Shown: positions 63,896 to 64,000 of the stretch, one piece after another
Numbering within the stretch: the first letter of the stretch is position 1
How the letters are laid out: every line of letters starts with the position of its first letter
Source of the DNA: Axinella damicornis
Lineage: Eukaryota; Porifera; Demospongiae; Axinellida; Axinellidae
NCBI GenBank assembly: GCA_963931865.1
Contig: OZ007509.1
Coordinates: 7,677,131-7,741,130, forward strand
Length of the DNA stretch: 64,000 nt
Direction of reading: 5' to 3'
Position numbers and translations under genes: made by a program
The notes under the pieces: model-generated
Databases searched by the model: none
Told to the model about the DNA's origin: nothing
Seen by the model: the letters and a program-made list of their open reading frames with translations, nothing else

Positions 63896-64000
63896 CCATT
63901 GGCAGGCATCTCTGTGGACTTGCTCAGCAACAAGAACTGTGACTGCTGTTGCAGGCTCTGTGCTGTTCACTCGCAGGAGTTGCTGTGTGTAGTTTAGCAC
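63896..64000 (-). CDS. Unidentified gene, internal exon running off the right edge
   Basis: Open for all 35 codons to the window end (VLNYTQQLLRVNSTE, then VLVAEQVHRDACQW), ending at a GTATGT donor in phase 0. Two N-x-S/T sites (NYT, NST) are present. I do not recognise the family. It joins in phase with 63555-63770. Confidence 0.5.

Overview
The window is intron-rich animal nuclear DNA. Coding exons are short, have GT-AG borders and consistent phases, and are separated by long introns full of small transposons, minisatellites and homopolymer runs. There are no bacterial-style operons. Gene content (a beta-TrCP-type F-box/WD40 protein, Rolling-stone-like membrane proteins, a peroxisomal acyl-CoA oxidase) plus the very high density of small foldback elements suggests a marine invertebrate. 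A demosponge is my best guess, but the sequence does not prove it.

Layout. (1) 1532-7192, plus strand: the last seven exons of a beta-TrCP (BTRC/FBXW11) gene, i.e. the C-terminal part of its WD40 propeller; the F-box exons lie left of the window. (2) 6473-36046: a direct tandem segmental duplication. Unit A (6473-19926) and unit B (19927-36046) are nearly identical apart from insertions. Each carries the last BTRC exon, a complete two-coding-exon rolling-stone-like gene on the minus strand (ROST1A, ROST1B), and the large second exon of another rolling-stone-like gene (ROST2). The first coding exon of ROST2 is at 36626-36727, outside the duplication. The ROST2 exon in unit B can therefore be spliced into a full gene, while the unit A copy lost its start and carries a frameshift. 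Likewise unit B holds an orphan BTRC terminal exon. (3) 40128-57810, minus strand: a complete 17-exon acyl-CoA oxidase of the ACOX3 type, 690 residues, with a C-terminal AKL peroxisome signal. Its introns hold most of the simple repeats and a decayed reverse-transcriptase element in opposite orientation. (4) 57811-64000: repeats (a 39-bp minisatellite, foldback elements, a dispersed repeat) and, on the minus strand, the 3' part of an unidentified gene.

Mobile elements are the most striking content. Three 602-bp elements are flanked by TTAA (piggyBac-like); two of them have an empty site, with a single TTAA, in the paralogous duplication unit. A second family is short hairpins (35 to about 400 bp) that begin TAG and end CTA, many flanked by exact 9-bp direct repeats, as in Mutator-like elements. 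All exon coordinates were deduced by eye from splice sites, reading phase and known family sequences; no alignment program was run. An alternative reading of the tandem duplication as two uncollapsed haplotypes in an assembly is possible and is noted in the findings.
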